From Amborella trichopoda (taxonomy: Eukaryota > Streptophyta > Magnoliopsida > Amborellales > Amborellaceae): a DNA stretch of 64,000 nt. The notes beneath the pieces were generated by a model, which worked only from the letters and a program-made list of their open reading frames with translations, made no database searches and was not told the origin of the DNA. The position numbers and the translations under genes are program-made. Each line of letters begins with the position of its first letter. The first letter of the stretch is position 1. Shown piece by piece: positions 48,779 to 60,594 of the stretch. Location of the stretch: NCBI RefSeq assembly GCF_000471905.2, contig NW_006500337.1:76651-140650 (forward strand). The letters are read 5' to 3'.

Positions 48779-48807
48779 TTAATTAAATCTATTTAAAGTG
48801 TGTATAT

Positions 48808-50630
48808 ACTATGCTCCCATGCGAGCATATTGTGAATATACCCCCTCTCTCAAAACAACTATTAATGAGATTTTTTTATTCTAAAATTTTGGGAACCACG
48901 TAAGAATTACTACATGATTATTTTTAAAAGAAAAAAAAAATCTGAAGTTTGAGTTTTGTGACACTTAGATCTAGCCTTCAAAATTGGACAGTTTATATTC
49001 AATCTTGATGTATTTGCTTTTTCTTGTACATAGAGAATTTATTTGCGTTTTTTTTTTTTTAGATTATTTTAGGGGTTCTAGAGATTACACTGCCAAAATT
49101 TGAGATATAAAAAGTATCCTTAGCATGTGTTTTGTACGAGAGAATATATGGATAGTATGCTCACAAGGGAGTAGGAAATCTTTTGGCCTAATACTTATTA
49201 TTATTATTATTATTTTGACAAAAAAATACTAATTATTTATTTATCACTCGAATTCAGTTAATCATGTCTTATTTTTAATCTTAATTACAAGAATCATATC
49301 ATTAACCTCATGTAGAGAGAATTTAAATATAATTTCAAAGTAGGAATCCTTTTTTGTTTTTTTGTTAATTCAATGGAGAAGATGGACCGTACCTATTTTT
49401 TCAAATAGATTAGAAGTTAGCTTTTTTAAGGTATTAATGGGGTGGAGTTAGTGGCGTGAATGAAAACCACAATGTGGTGACTAGCGTGAGGGGTGCTACC
49501 ACCACCTGCTCCTTTCCCAAGTAGGAATCCCTTCTTGCAAGGAGATCCCCAATCAATTTCAAAGTATGAATAAGAGCCCAGGTATAAATATATCGACATT
49601 TTTTATTATTATTATTAGAAAAGTATTTTGATAGGGTCTTATCAAAATAAGTAAAGCAACATTTCAAAACAATCTAAAATTTGCAGTTTTGACATTGAAA
49701 AACCTTCAAATCAATGATGTCGGTCAAGTCATATATTTTGTCCGGAAAATAAGTGTTCATGGATCCATAAGATCTATGTCATTTTTTGAGCTTCAAATCT
49801 TATAGTCAGTATCAAAATTTGATTTTAGAGTCATCACCATGATTTCCAATGCCCAAAGTGCTATCAAGATGAGTATTGAGGCTTCACTTTGTTTTCATAA
49901 AACCTTAGAGATACTGCATCCTTTTTATTTTATATACGATTTTATTTTTTGAAATTGTTTTTGCCTAATTACTATAGAAAAAGTGTTGTATGTGTCCCGA
50001 GACACATTTCTACAATTGTGTCTCCCTCGAGGCATAATACATCCTTTTTAAAGATGAATGCATATGTGCGCCCCTCTATAAAAAAAAGTTAAAATCAATG
50101 GTCTACGTACTATCTTCATGAAATTATCATTTATAATTTAAAAAAATTATTATTTTTTACGTGTTCATGATTTCCATACTAAAGATTAGACATTTGATAA
50201 AATTTAAGTCCTAAATCCATCTCAAAAATGGATTTTTAAGAGGGAACTTATTTCTAGGTATGTGTCCTATGACTCGTGGAAACTTTGCCCTTTACTTAAG
50301 AATATAAAATAAGCGTGTATATTATGCTCCCATGAGAGCATATACTACACATATAGTCCCTCGATCAGAAGTCCTAATTAGGAAAAATTTTTCAATCTGA
50401 ATTTTCTCAAACCACCTAATAATCACCAAATCATTATTTTCAAAAGAACAAATTTGAATCTTGAGTTTTCTAATACTTAGATCTTGCCCTCAAAAAACCA
50501 GACGGTCCCTATTGAATCCTAACAAGTTAGTATATGAAGTTGAGTGATTACATCCCCAAAATATCGGGTCCTACAATTACTCCTAGACTGGGCTTTGCCT
50601 AAGGGAGTAAATGGACAATATCCTCCAACA
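48808..50630. mobile_element. cluster: two TATGCTCC MITEs, a hairpin MITE and a Mutator MITE fragment
   Basis: TATGCTCC-family copies lie at 48808-49175 and 50319-50630. A hairpin (CATCCATCTT) family copy lies at about 49985-50290. A partial core of the Mutator-type MITE is at about 49665-49905. Between them, 49330-49520 contains a TGGAGTTAGTGGCGTGAATG block also recognisable near 2520-2600. No genes. Confidence 0.45.
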
Positions 50631-51253
50631 GGCGCATAATCTCTTGAAATATAAAAGCCTTGGATTTTCGAACTCCATTTTCTTTTTCTCAATTGAATAT
50701 TTCCTTAATGTCCATATTTTATACACGTACAAGATTAAAATGAGTTTTTATTTTTATTTAAAATACAAAGATCTAATAAAGGGGATGATCTTAAAGTTTC
50801 TCTTAACCCATCACAAGCCTCAGTAAAAGAGCCTAGGCCGCAATAATTTTCCTATCAATTTTTAGTTTGAGTGTACTAAGCTGGCCCAGCCTAGTCCTGT
50901 TTTCCTGTTTTTTTTTTTTTTTCTCTTTGAATTTATTAAGTCAGCCCAGGTGGGCTTTGGCCAGACTTACAGGGGCCCGAGTTAGACTTGGGCTTGGGCT
51001 GGCTTGTGTCATTGCCAGCCCAACACACTAGCTCTTTGAGTGAAGTCCTAAACATCTCCAAAATGTGTTAGATACTAACATTCGTGTGGGTCTCCATAGA
51101 GTGAGAGTACGAGACTTGGATCATGTACCTTGCTTGAACAATGACAATCGGTTTGTTTTCACAAAGCCCTGAACTACGTGCCCAAAATGCCCCACTCCAA
51201 ATCACAACCAAAACCCATCACATTTTCCTTCACCGCAAGTAGCCAAGCTTGAG
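50631..51253. other. intergenic DNA, GC-rich element fragment
   Basis: About 50870-51030 has GGCCCAGCC and GGGCTTGGGCTGG runs ending CATTGCCAGCCC, like a worn copy of the GGTGGCAATGG element. No gene recognised. Confidence 0.3.
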
Positions 51254-51261
51254 TGCTTGAC

Positions 51262-52126
51262 CAGTGTTCGAAAACTCATTCGGTCCAACTCAGAACCGGA
51301 CATTGGCTGATCCGGTTTTGGTGGTCCAGGTAGGAATTTTAACAAAAAAATTCAAAAACAAAATATAGAATCTTAAAAAATAAGGGATTTGTTTGTAATA
51401 TGTTTTTGAATGGCTTTAATTATTTTGGCAAATATTAGAAACTGTTTTGGTCATGAATATTTATTTTTACATTTTTCTATATTTTTTAGAAAATTTTAAA
51501 AATGTTCCTGACACATATCAATTTTTTAAAAGTACAGTTTGTATAGAGCTTAGGCTCTAAATAATCAAATTAGAGCCTACCTTCAAATAGTATCGAAAAA
51601 TGTGGTTTCAATATTGGAAATCTTTGTGATAGCCTTAAAATATATTTTTATATTTATTTATAAAAGTTTAAAGCTTCAAAAATAGTGTAGATTGACAGAT
51701 CTATGAAAACATGAAAACCATGAAAATTGACGGTCCAAAAATGCGTTACAAAATACACTATTTCCAAAACTTGAATCCATTTTTTTCTCGTGTCCATGTT
51801 TCTTGATGTCGAGATGATCAATTTGAAGATATTTGGGCATCAAAACAATCTCTTCTAGTGAAAATTTTTAGGTAGGCTCAAATTTGATTGTTTAGAGTCT
51901 CGGCTCTATATAAACTTTTCCCATTTTTTAAAGTCCCTTTTTTCACTACTTTTCAACTTCATTTGGATGTGTTGTTTAGTCATGTTTTAAATATATTTTT
52001 CATTTTTTTTATTTGTTTTGTATTTTTTTTTTTTTAACAATTTTTAAACCGGTCAGGACCTGACCAATTAGGCCGGATTATCAGTTACTCAGACCTCCTT
52101 TGGCCGGTTCGATTTTTCGAACACTC
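51262..52126. mobile_element. hAT-type non-autonomous element with perfect 8-bp target duplication
   Basis: Begins CAGTGTTCGAAAAC and ends TTTTTCGAACACTC, with TGCTTGAC on both sides (51254-51261 and 52127-52134). The arms carry CGGTCC / GGCCGG motifs. Mutator-type MITE copy G is nested inside at 51530-51922, leaving about 460 bp of the hAT element itself. Confidence 0.8.
51530..51922. mobile_element. Mutator-type MITE, copy G with perfect 9-bp target duplication
   Basis: Begins AAGTACAGTTTGTATAGAGC and ends TATATAAACTTTTCCC, with ATTTTTTAA on both sides (51521-51529 and 51923-51931). GAGCCTCGGCTC-flavour ends. It is younger than the hAT element that contains it. Confidence 0.85.
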
Positions 52127-52317
52127 TGCTTGACAGAAGCAATGCAGGTTTTCAGGCATGGGTGAGCTGAGACTCCCCTCTTTCTTGATATGTTACTGAT
52201 GGGAATGAAGGGTGGGATGTTATTTTGAGGCATTCGTTCCCCTAACCACGGCTGCTGCAACCCCATTCCTAAACTCTCTTTTGGTGGCGGGATAAGACTA
52301 GTTTACCCTGTACAAAA

Positions 52318-52745
52318 AATATGCTACTTCTACAGGAGCATACAATCAATTTGCTCTCTCAGGTCAATTTTAAGCTACAAATAGTTTTAGGGCCCCAAAT
52401 TTTGGGTACGTAACCTCTTGAGTGCAGCAAATAATCTCGAAAGTCATTGTCAAGAAATAATAATAATCTCAAAAGAAAATTTTTAAATTGCGTGTTTCGT
52501 GTGCTTGAAAAATTAGCATCCCTAGGATGAGTAAGGAACATCCAATTTTCAGAGGCAAATTGTAAGTGTTGAAGAACTAAAATTCCACTTCTTTTGTTTG
52601 AAAATAATCATCTAATTGTTCTTAGTTGGATCTCAAAAATAATCATCTAATTATTCTTAGTTGGATCTCAAAACTCAAATAAGAAAATCTTCCAAAATAT
52701 GTCATTTACCCTAGGGGGTTAATGTACATTATGCTCCTACATACT
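52318..52745 (-). mobile_element. TATGCTCC MITE, inverted copy
   Basis: TGCTACTTCTACAGGAGCAT at the left, AAATTTTGGGTACGTAACC inside and CATTATGCTCCTAC at the right mirror the copy at 26155-26520. About 52615-52680 holds a 40-bp direct duplication around AATAATCATCTAATTRTTCT. Confidence 0.45.
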
Positions 52746-53425
52746 AATCGCTTACTCCATGTAAACTCATTTCCTTTTCCATGGGAAATTGTGCACTTTC
52801 CATGACCACACTGGTTAAGTGTTCCTCTCTCAAATTGTGTACTTTCTATGACCGCGTTGGATTGGTGGTTCGACATTGTCCAATCAATGGGTTAGATGGT
52901 AATCAACAGAATCGTAGCTGGTGGGTCCCAACTCTCTTTCCTTGGCCATCCAATTCGCGCATCATGTGCAGATGATCCTCATGACTACTAATCCCAAATA
53001 GTCATGAGGTTTATAATGTAGAGACCCCTTTCTTCATTGGATAAGACAAAAACCACAACTATTTTTGATAAATGTTAACAACCTTATTGCAGGAAAAGCT
53101 AATACACAAAATTTACATCATCTGAAATCAAAAGTGCAGGTAAGTTAACGACTATTTTCAAGGCCGCCAAAGAATTAGCTTCCCTGCATGCATGGTGCAA
53201 TGAAATAGTAAGAGATCCTGTCAAATAAAAAATTTGGCACCACATAGACTTAAGAGCCCAAAGTACTCAGTGCTCTTTATTACATCATTTAATAAACCGT
53301 AACTCTTTACCCCACTGCCCCCCAAACACATACACGCACGCATGTGCAAACACCCACACTAACACAAACATTAGATAGATAAATACCCATAAAAATGTTA
53401 GGACTTTGAACCATGCACACTCAGC
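52746..53425. other. intergenic DNA, no gene recognised
   Basis: A block at 52870-53010 (CCAATCAATGGGTTAGATGG through CCTCATGACTACTAATCCCA) resembles parts of the 38341-38520 region. Otherwise nothing recognisable. Confidence 0.3.
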
Positions 53426-53660
53426 CCTGGCAATGGGCCACTTGGCTTGGCTCTAAGAAAAACTAGGGCCTCAATCACAACATGTGACCCGAGGGCTGGG
53501 CAATCATGGCTGGAGTATAAGGCAGGCCGAGCCTAGGCCAAGGCCGGCCAGGTCCTTAAATTTTTTTGTTCTTTCCTTTGGTCTTTTTCTTCTTATATTT
53601 GGCCTATCCTGGCCAAGACTAGGACCGCGGTTGGCCCGTCCGGTTGCCACCCCTAGCGCC
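53426..53660. mobile_element. short GGTGGCAATGG (hAT-like) element
   Basis: Starts CCTGGCAATGGGCC, ends CCGGTTGCCACCCCTAG, with GGCCGGCCAGG-type GC-rich arms around an AT-rich middle. No clear 8-bp duplication. Confidence 0.5.
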
Positions 53661-53799
53661 GCACTAAATATCCCATTGCTTCCGTTCACTTCCATCTGAT
53701 GCCTATGTAAATTTGCCATAATTTTTGCTGAATTTCCCACTAAAATTCAATTGAAGTCACCAAATTTGAGTTATAATAATCGTGCCTTTGCCTCCTATA

Positions 53800-54540
53800 T
53801 GTTAGGATTTAAGAACCGTCTTAGATGCGAAAACAGGAATCCCAGAAGTTAGATCCTATCAATATCATGTATTTATCCAGCTAGAAACAAAATAAGAGAG
53901 AGCACGGGCTATAATACGAGAAATAAAACATGAAACACACTTGCCACAAGAACACAAAGATTTATGTGGTTCACCCTAATAGGACTACATCCACAGGTAC
54001 AATAAACTGAAATCCACTATACCGATGAAAATTACATTATAGATTTTGGGATATAGAGTTACCTTTATAACTCTCGACAAAACCCAGTCGAGTAATCTCT
54101 TTTAGACCCAATCTCCCCATCGACACCATTCTTTCATCTCTATTCCACAACTAAACCACTGTTCGGGAGGAAAACCTCGAAAGCAACTGAGACTCTCTCT
54201 TTCAAAAAGGAAAAACCACCCAAAATCTTCATGAGAACCATTTCTCTATTTATGAGATCTACTTCTCTACAAAAAACCAGCCTCTAAATATACAAGAGGC
54301 ACATCCGTAGCGTTTCTTTTCGTAATAAGTTCTCTCCTCTCTAAGGGAGGCCTTACCAATGCTGACGAGGACCTTCCTCTCTCTTTAGAGGAAGCCCACT
54401 TTTATATCATATATATAAGGTTAGGAGTCCACACCAAATAAGAAACTTTCTATAGGTGTTACGTATATATATCCTAGAGTCTTAATGTTTTTGGAATTCT
54501 ATTTCTTTTAGAAAACTTATCAATACCAATCACAATCCCA
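53800..54540. mobile_element. possible LTR or TRIM-type retroelement remnant
   Basis: Contains CAAGAACACAAAGATTTATG then TGGTTCACCC and a CTACATCCAC block, a signature I associate with LTR sequences of plant copia/TRIM elements. No internal coding region and no second LTR is seen. Assignment is tentative. Confidence 0.35.
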
Positions 54541-56249
54541 CATAATAAAGGATTTCTATATGTGGGTGATTTTGGATCATTATCATATGTAACACCATAA
54601 GCTTTTGATTAACATTAAATTTACTTTTTTGTTAGAAATTACCAGACCAAGTAAAAATTGGGTTGGAGTGAAAATTGAAAGCTTTGCTCATTTAAGTCAG
54701 TTTTTCCATGTAGCCAAAACAAAATCGAGTATGCAAAGTTTAAATTTTTTAAATTTCAATTGTCAATTTTTTGGCAGTTATGCATAGGAAGGGTTGTGTA
54801 CTTTTAGAAAAGGTTTGGTTAAGGGATTGTATACAATGAGACTATTTACCTTTACATTCAAAGTTTTTAAGGAGTAAAATCTGAATTTTTTAGGTTCACA
54901 GTTGACACCCCAATTAACACCTTCAAATTATAAAGGCCCAATCTATTGAAAAAACGGTTGGGAGCCTGTCTTCCCCAGGAAATTACAAAAAATAAATAAA
55001 CAAAAATCCATTTTCATCATCCATAAACCAAAAATCTGACTGTCACATGAAATATACAACAAGGAGTTATGTATCATACACCCCAATGCATGGGCCTCTT
55101 CTTAGTACAATCCAATCAATTGTCACCATCACTTTGTATGTCACAAAAAGTTATAGTTAACAAAATCAGATAAGAAGGACCAAGATGTTAGACTAGTACC
55201 TTGGTTAGTTTGGTTAAAAGTAAAAATTGAATTTGATTGGAACTTTGTTTAGAGTTCAGACGAATAGTTGGTTGATTTTAACCAAACAAATCAGCGAATC
55301 AGGACCAGTTAGATCATCCGATTTTGACTAGTTAGATAAGTTAGACAATATCTGAAATTTTTTTACAATATATTTCATATTATTAAATTATTATTATTTT
55401 AAAAATTTAGTCCAACTAATATGTAAAATCAATTTTGATTTGACGAAAGGTCTCGCTAGTTATGTAGCCGATTTGATCGTGTTAACCCCTCAAAGACTAC
55501 AAAGAAGTGTCATGTATCATGCTTCATGCATGCTAGAGTTACACACAATGCCACAAGGAGAGAGAGAGAGAGAGAGAGAGATGTGAGAGAATACAATAAT
55601 AATCATAGAATGGAGAGAAGAGAATCATTTGATTTCATATTTTCTAATTTCTACCATATCTCACATTGCTTACAAGCAAATCATCAAACATTATCTTCCT
55701 TTTTTATTTCCCTCTCCATAACAACCCCAATAGACTAAGTTGTTATTTAGCAGCACACGCAAAGGAAAAAAGATAATATGCAGTGGCGGCGCTTGCCTTC
55801 ACTTTCCAATCTTTTATTCATTCATTTATTTCTTTTCTGAACATTGCTCAATTTTTTTATTAATGGCCACGTTAGAAAAGGAAAAGACAAGAACGTTATT
55901 CTTTTTATCCAAATCTTTGGAAAGGCAAATCCCCATAAACAATGTAATTTCATAACATTTAGCATAGGAAAACAAAAGCGACGGCCAAGTGCCAACCCAC
56001 CATGAATTGTTGCCTGTAATTTCATAACATTTAGCATAGGAAAACAAAAGCGAATGCCAAGTGCCAATCCACCATGAATTGTTGCCTTTGAGGAAAAGGC
56101 CTGTAATTTTTATTCAATATGATGAATTCTCTATTGCTCATTGTGCTTGACTTGCACATTGAAATCGGTTGTGTGCTTGACTTGGATATTGTTCTATCAT
56201 CCATGTTTAGTACCACTGTCATTGCAACCTATTTCTATCCATAATAAAA
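54541..56249. other. intergenic DNA with a 72-bp tandem duplication
   Basis: Units at 55943-56014 and 56015-56086 (starting TGTAATTTCATAACATTTAG) differ at a few positions. A GA microsatellite is at 55557-55581. About 55200-55490 carries ACCAGTTAG / GACTAGTTAG motifs like a worn hAT-type MITE. No gene recognised. Confidence 0.45.
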
Positions 56250-56634
56250 GGGAAAAAGTTTAGAAAGAGCCGAGGTTCTAAACAATCAAATTAGAGCACA
56301 CTTCAAAATTTCCATTAGAAGATATTGTTTTGATGCTCAAATATCCTCAAATTTATCATCTCGACATCAAGGTGCATGGACATGACAAAAAAAATGGATT
56401 TCAAGTTTTGAAAATAGTGCATCTTGTTATGCATTTTTGGACCGTCAATTTTCAGGTTTTCATAGATCTGCTCAATCTACACTATTTTTAATGTTGAAAT
56501 TTTATAATTTGAAATGAAAATATATTTTAAGGATATCAAAAACATTTTCAGTATTGAACCACATTTCTCGACCCTATTTGAAGGTGCGCTTTATTTTAAT
56601 TGTTTAGAGCCTCGGCTCTATACAAACTACACCC
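56250..56634. mobile_element. Mutator-type MITE, copy H
   Basis: Begins GGGAAAAAGTTTAG and ends CTCTATACAAACTACACCC, GAGCCTCGGCTC flavour. Flanks TAATAAAAG (56242-56250) and TAACAAAAA (56635-56643) match at 7 of 9, allowing a one-base overlap with the element edge. Confidence 0.7.
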
Positions 56635-58254
56635 TAACAAAAAATTTATTTTTTATTTCAGTGTTTTCTATAGAAAAATAATGAAATCTCTTTCAAATTG
56701 ATTCTAAGTAGAACGTACAATCTAGAATAAAATATTAGAAGTAATCTATCTTTACATGGTAGAGTCTAAAGGCATCAGATACCTTTGAATTCAACATTTT
56801 AATTTCCATAGGAAATAAGAGTCATTTTAGTTTTATTTTAATAATATTTTATAATTCTAAAATATCTCTCGTCACATTAAAATAAGATACAGAAAATAAT
56901 AGCACATGACAAACTAATTGTTTGTGCAATACGTGAAGCCCTAATTTACGAGATTTATTTTATTTTTACATGTATTGATTTCAAAAGTTTTTTCTTTTTA
57001 TCTTATTTTTCACTTATTTATGCCAAGATGAAATAATTGGAATTTCCAACTATTTTTAACAAATTTGAGTTTCATAGCATCTTTCTTTGACAAATTTGGA
57101 TAACAGTTTAAATCAGAAATATTTTTTAACTCGAAATAATTAGTTGCCATCCCATAAAACAGATTTAAAATACTAGGAAATATTTAAAATGAGTCGTACT
57201 TTCTTTTATGAGAGAGAATATTTGAGATGGAGATAGAGATATATCTATTAAAGGGTACTGTTTATATGGGGGTGGCAACTTTACTTCTATCGGGATGTTC
57301 TATACAGTTCATTTAGGACGTTGTAGATCTGATACGTCTTTAAAGACCTCAAAAAAATAGCATGTCTCTTAAGATAGTATCAATCTAAGTCATCCAAATA
57401 AAACAATGTAGATTACTGTAACTTTACTTTTTTTTCTTTTATTGAATGCCCTTAGAAATATAGATTGAGAATTAAATGTAAGAGAAAATACCATATATAG
57501 AAATAAACTCAGGACAAACATAATGTCTTGAGCTCCACGTTTACCATGGGTAACGCCCCTTCTCCACTAATCTACCCAAAAACAAAGAGAGACCACGTTG
57601 GAATTTAAAGCGTAGTCGTTCTCCCATATGGAGATATAAGCAAAATTGGGACAAAAACAAAGGCACAACAAACAAATTCGAAATCACACTTATATTTAGG
57701 CCTTGAATTAGGTGTCATGTTAACACTAATGGTTCATTATTTCACTAAAGTTAATCCTAATAATGAATTGTATGTTGATTGGTAGTGTCTTCATAGAATT
57801 ATTTTAGATGAACTTGTAGGCAGTTTTACACATAAGTTTATCTTCGCAAAAAGATATTTTTCTTTTGTTTAAAGCAATATGTTGAAAACCGCACGTTTTT
57901 AGCCACAAATAACTAAAAATAGCTTAAAATTGCCAAATAGTTCAGCTAGTAAGCAATAAAAGTTTTGGGATAAAGGATAAAGTTTTCGTTAATTTAGCAT
58001 TCCTCAAAATGGAGAGGATCTCTCTTCCACTCAAATCCCTAGATTAAATAAAGACAAGGTTGCAATTAATGATGGGAAATTGAATAGCTTAAGTGCATCA
58101 AAAAGTTCGAGAAAAGTTCTTTTGAAGCTTGAGCTTAGACAATAGCCTAAAGTTTCTTTCCATACTAATTGCTTTCATTCGATGCCCTTTGCCCTTCCTC
58201 TTGTCTCTAACTTGAAATAAGTAAAATAAAATCAATTTATATAAAAATAGGAAA
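56635..58254. other. AT-rich intergenic DNA, nothing recognised
   Basis: No gene, RNA gene or repeat family member was recognised here on either strand. Confidence 0.4.
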
Positions 58255-58550
58255 GTTACTTCATGCGAGCTTGACAACATTTCTACAATATGCGATCCAA
58301 AGGTATAAAGCATCCATCTTAAAGATGGATGCAAATAGATAGTCAATCTAAAAGCAATTGTAACTAACAGTTTAAATGTTTTTTTTTATATAAATATTAG
58401 TTTTAATTTTCAAAATTTATTTATTTTTTTATATTCATGATCTCCATATTAAAAATTATATACATTTTTAAAATTAGGATCAAATTATATTTAAAAAATA
58501 TATTTATTACTGAGCTCGTATTTCTACACTATGCAGACGGCCCCGGTAAA
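58255..58550. mobile_element. hairpin MITE (CATCCATCTT family), uninterrupted copy
   Basis: TTTCTACAATATGCGATCC, the perfect 11-bp-arm hairpin at 58310-58332, then TTCATGATCTCCATATT and CTCGTATTTCTACACTATGC at the right end. This copy shows what the copy at 47835 looked like before MITE F entered. Confidence 0.65.
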
Positions 58551-58951
58551 AACCGCGTCCATAAAAATACAGAGACTTTAGCAAGTGCGTTGGTCAGGGA
58601 GGAGAGAATAAAATAACTTTTTCAACACGATGTACCGTTTTGCTTTAAATCTCCTATTCAAATGAAGAGAACCATCATGTGTTTGCCCTCTCATGCTTGT
58701 TATTGTCCCACTTCTATGGATGCACCTTTCATGGTGTAAATTGCAAATAATTTTTACTATAATATTGGGTATAATCTCATTATAAAAATCAGCAAAGTGC
58801 CTGGTCTTATAATTCAAGAAAGTGGCTAGTGTTATAGTTCGCTTCAAGACCTCTAGACTTTCAAAGTAAAGAGGAAATTTCTAAAGAAGTCGGTGGAAGT
58901 TTCAGATCTCTACATGGAACCCACCCACCGACCCTTGAAGCTGCATGCATG

Positions 58952-58953
<2 letters not shown>

Positions 58954-58990
<37 letters not shown>
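58954..58990 (+). repeat. (CT)n microsatellite
   Basis: A pure dinucleotide run of about 37 bp. Comparable runs occur at 10027-10053, 25789-25812, 44968-44995, 55557-55581 (as GA) and 63795-63831. Confidence 0.95.
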
Positions 58991-58992
<2 letters not shown>

Positions 58993-59157
58993 ACTCCAAC
59001 GTGAAGTACTTCCCATGGTTCATGGTTGCAATTTGCTTCTGTGGGACCCACTCACTTCGCATATAACCTCCTTCAACCGACAAGGGCCAGCGGAATGGGA
59101 CCCACTTTCTCAACATAAATCAAACATGGCACTGGCTTCCTCCACCATAAATATTTT

Positions 59158-59400
59158 AAGGGAAAAGGTTTATATAAGCTATTTGATACCTTAAACTGTA
59201 TAGCTAAGGTGTACCTAAAAAACTTTTGAATCGATCATGACCTTGAGATTCACAAACATAAAAAAAAAAAAGAATTTTTAGTTCTAAAAATAATTTATCT
59301 TCGAACACGTTGTCTAGACCGTCAATTTTAAAGATTTTACAGTGTTTTTAAATCTGCTTAATCGTCACGAAACTTCAAATTTTATAATTTAGGGATGCAA
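59158..59400 (+). mobile_element. Mutator-type MITE, 3'-truncated copy I
   Basis: Starts AGGGAAAAGGTTTATATAAGC and keeps the core (GATCATGACCTTGAGATTCA, TCTAGACCGTCAATTTT), but the right end is missing after about 59400. Confidence 0.6.
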
Positions 59401-59674
59401 TAGATCAGTGCAAGGCTTTGGAAACTGCATTTTCGGCACCTTACTTCAATAGTATAAGATTGGCTCTTTTTACAAACCTCAACCCATTTAAGCGGCTCCA
59501 TGAAGAAAGCTATGGTGGGAATCTCTGTCTAGGTATATCCTCCACCATAATAATTAAGTGGTTCCCATGGAGAAAGCTAGGGTGGGGCTGTCCATTTTGT
59601 TTCTCTCCCTTTGATTGTTGCAATCGTCCACTATAAATATGGAGGGGTTGGGGTGGCTCGTATGGAAACATAGG

Positions 59675-60594
59675 ATGGGGATCTCTTCTCTCTTTCGTTT
59701 CTTCTACCAGGTTCTCTCTCTCTCTCTCTCATTGTTAACAATCCTTTGCTGTCTTTCTATTAATTGGTAAACTCTTCGTGCTAGATTGTAACTTTGCTTT
59801 TTGCATCAAATCTTAATATAAGCTTGAGTTCTTTGTGTTACTATACTCATATACCTTTGGCTTTTCTGTTTTCACAGAAGTTTAAGAGCATTTTAAGGGC
59901 TATGTTCCCTATAAATACTGGGCAGCTTCAAACTTATAATCATTCTATGTCACCTGTACCATTATTTGGCCCTTCCCTTCACATGCATCAACAATCTCAG
60001 CAGTTGCACCACTTGGAACCAGCATTCTTGCAGAATCCCACCATCTATTATGTATTTTGCAATTTCTACCAAAGTCGAGCTTCGCGAAATTACGAGGCCC
60101 TCCCGCTTTATACAAGAGAAGTGAGGGAACACAGGAAAAAGGAACACTGGATTTCGAGCAAAACAATTGCAGCAATTACTCTTGCAGCTGCTGTACAACT
60201 CGTGAGCGGTCAGTGTGACTACACCGGTTGTAGTCGGATTCCGTCACCCGTTTTTTCACATTATCCGGATTACTTCAACGCCTATGTGATTTTTGTAGTG
60301 GTAGCTTTTGCTAGCTCTGGTACTGGGACAAGGCTTGCTCATGATTTTCCTTTACTTGGGAAATTCATGGGAGAAATAGCAGTTTTATGTGTGTGTTTAG
60401 CATTTGGATTGGCTATTTGGGTCATACTTCCTTTAGGTTTAAGGTGGATCTCATGGGTCTCTTTGCTTCCTCTTTTGCCATCCATATTACCTATGCACCC
60501 TAGTGTGTTTAGTCGTCAAATGATGCAAAAGTTTAGAAGCCTGTTGCATTATTTCAAGAATTGGGTTCAAAAGATCATGTTTGGAGAAGCATAA
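59675..60594 (+). CDS. unrecognised multi-pass membrane protein
   Basis: Preferred model: exon 1 59675-59710 (MGISSLFRFFYQ), intron with a CT run, exon 2 59878-60594, 250 aa. The CAG|GT donor and a pyrimidine-rich CAG acceptor join in frame; an unspliced alternative starts at 59794 (266 aa). The first hundred residues are polar and rich in Gln, His and Tyr (MHQQSQQLHHLEP), ending in a basic run (EVREHRKKEHW). Then come about four hydrophobic segments at roughly 108-123, 147-162, 177-200 and 202-217 (AAITLAAAVQLVSG; AYVIFVVVAFASSGTG; IAVLCVCLAFGLAIWVILPL), and a basic C-terminal tail. Two cysteines (CDYTGC) lie in the loop after the first segment. I do not recognise the family. AATAAAA near 60805 could end the transcript. 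The long open frame with membrane-like composition argues that it is real; function unknown. Confidence 0.65.

Noticed and set aside
47885-48787. CRISPR array or phage-like repeats
   Set aside because: The short palindromes belong to dispersed MITEs in a plant genome; there are no regularly spaced repeats or cas genes.
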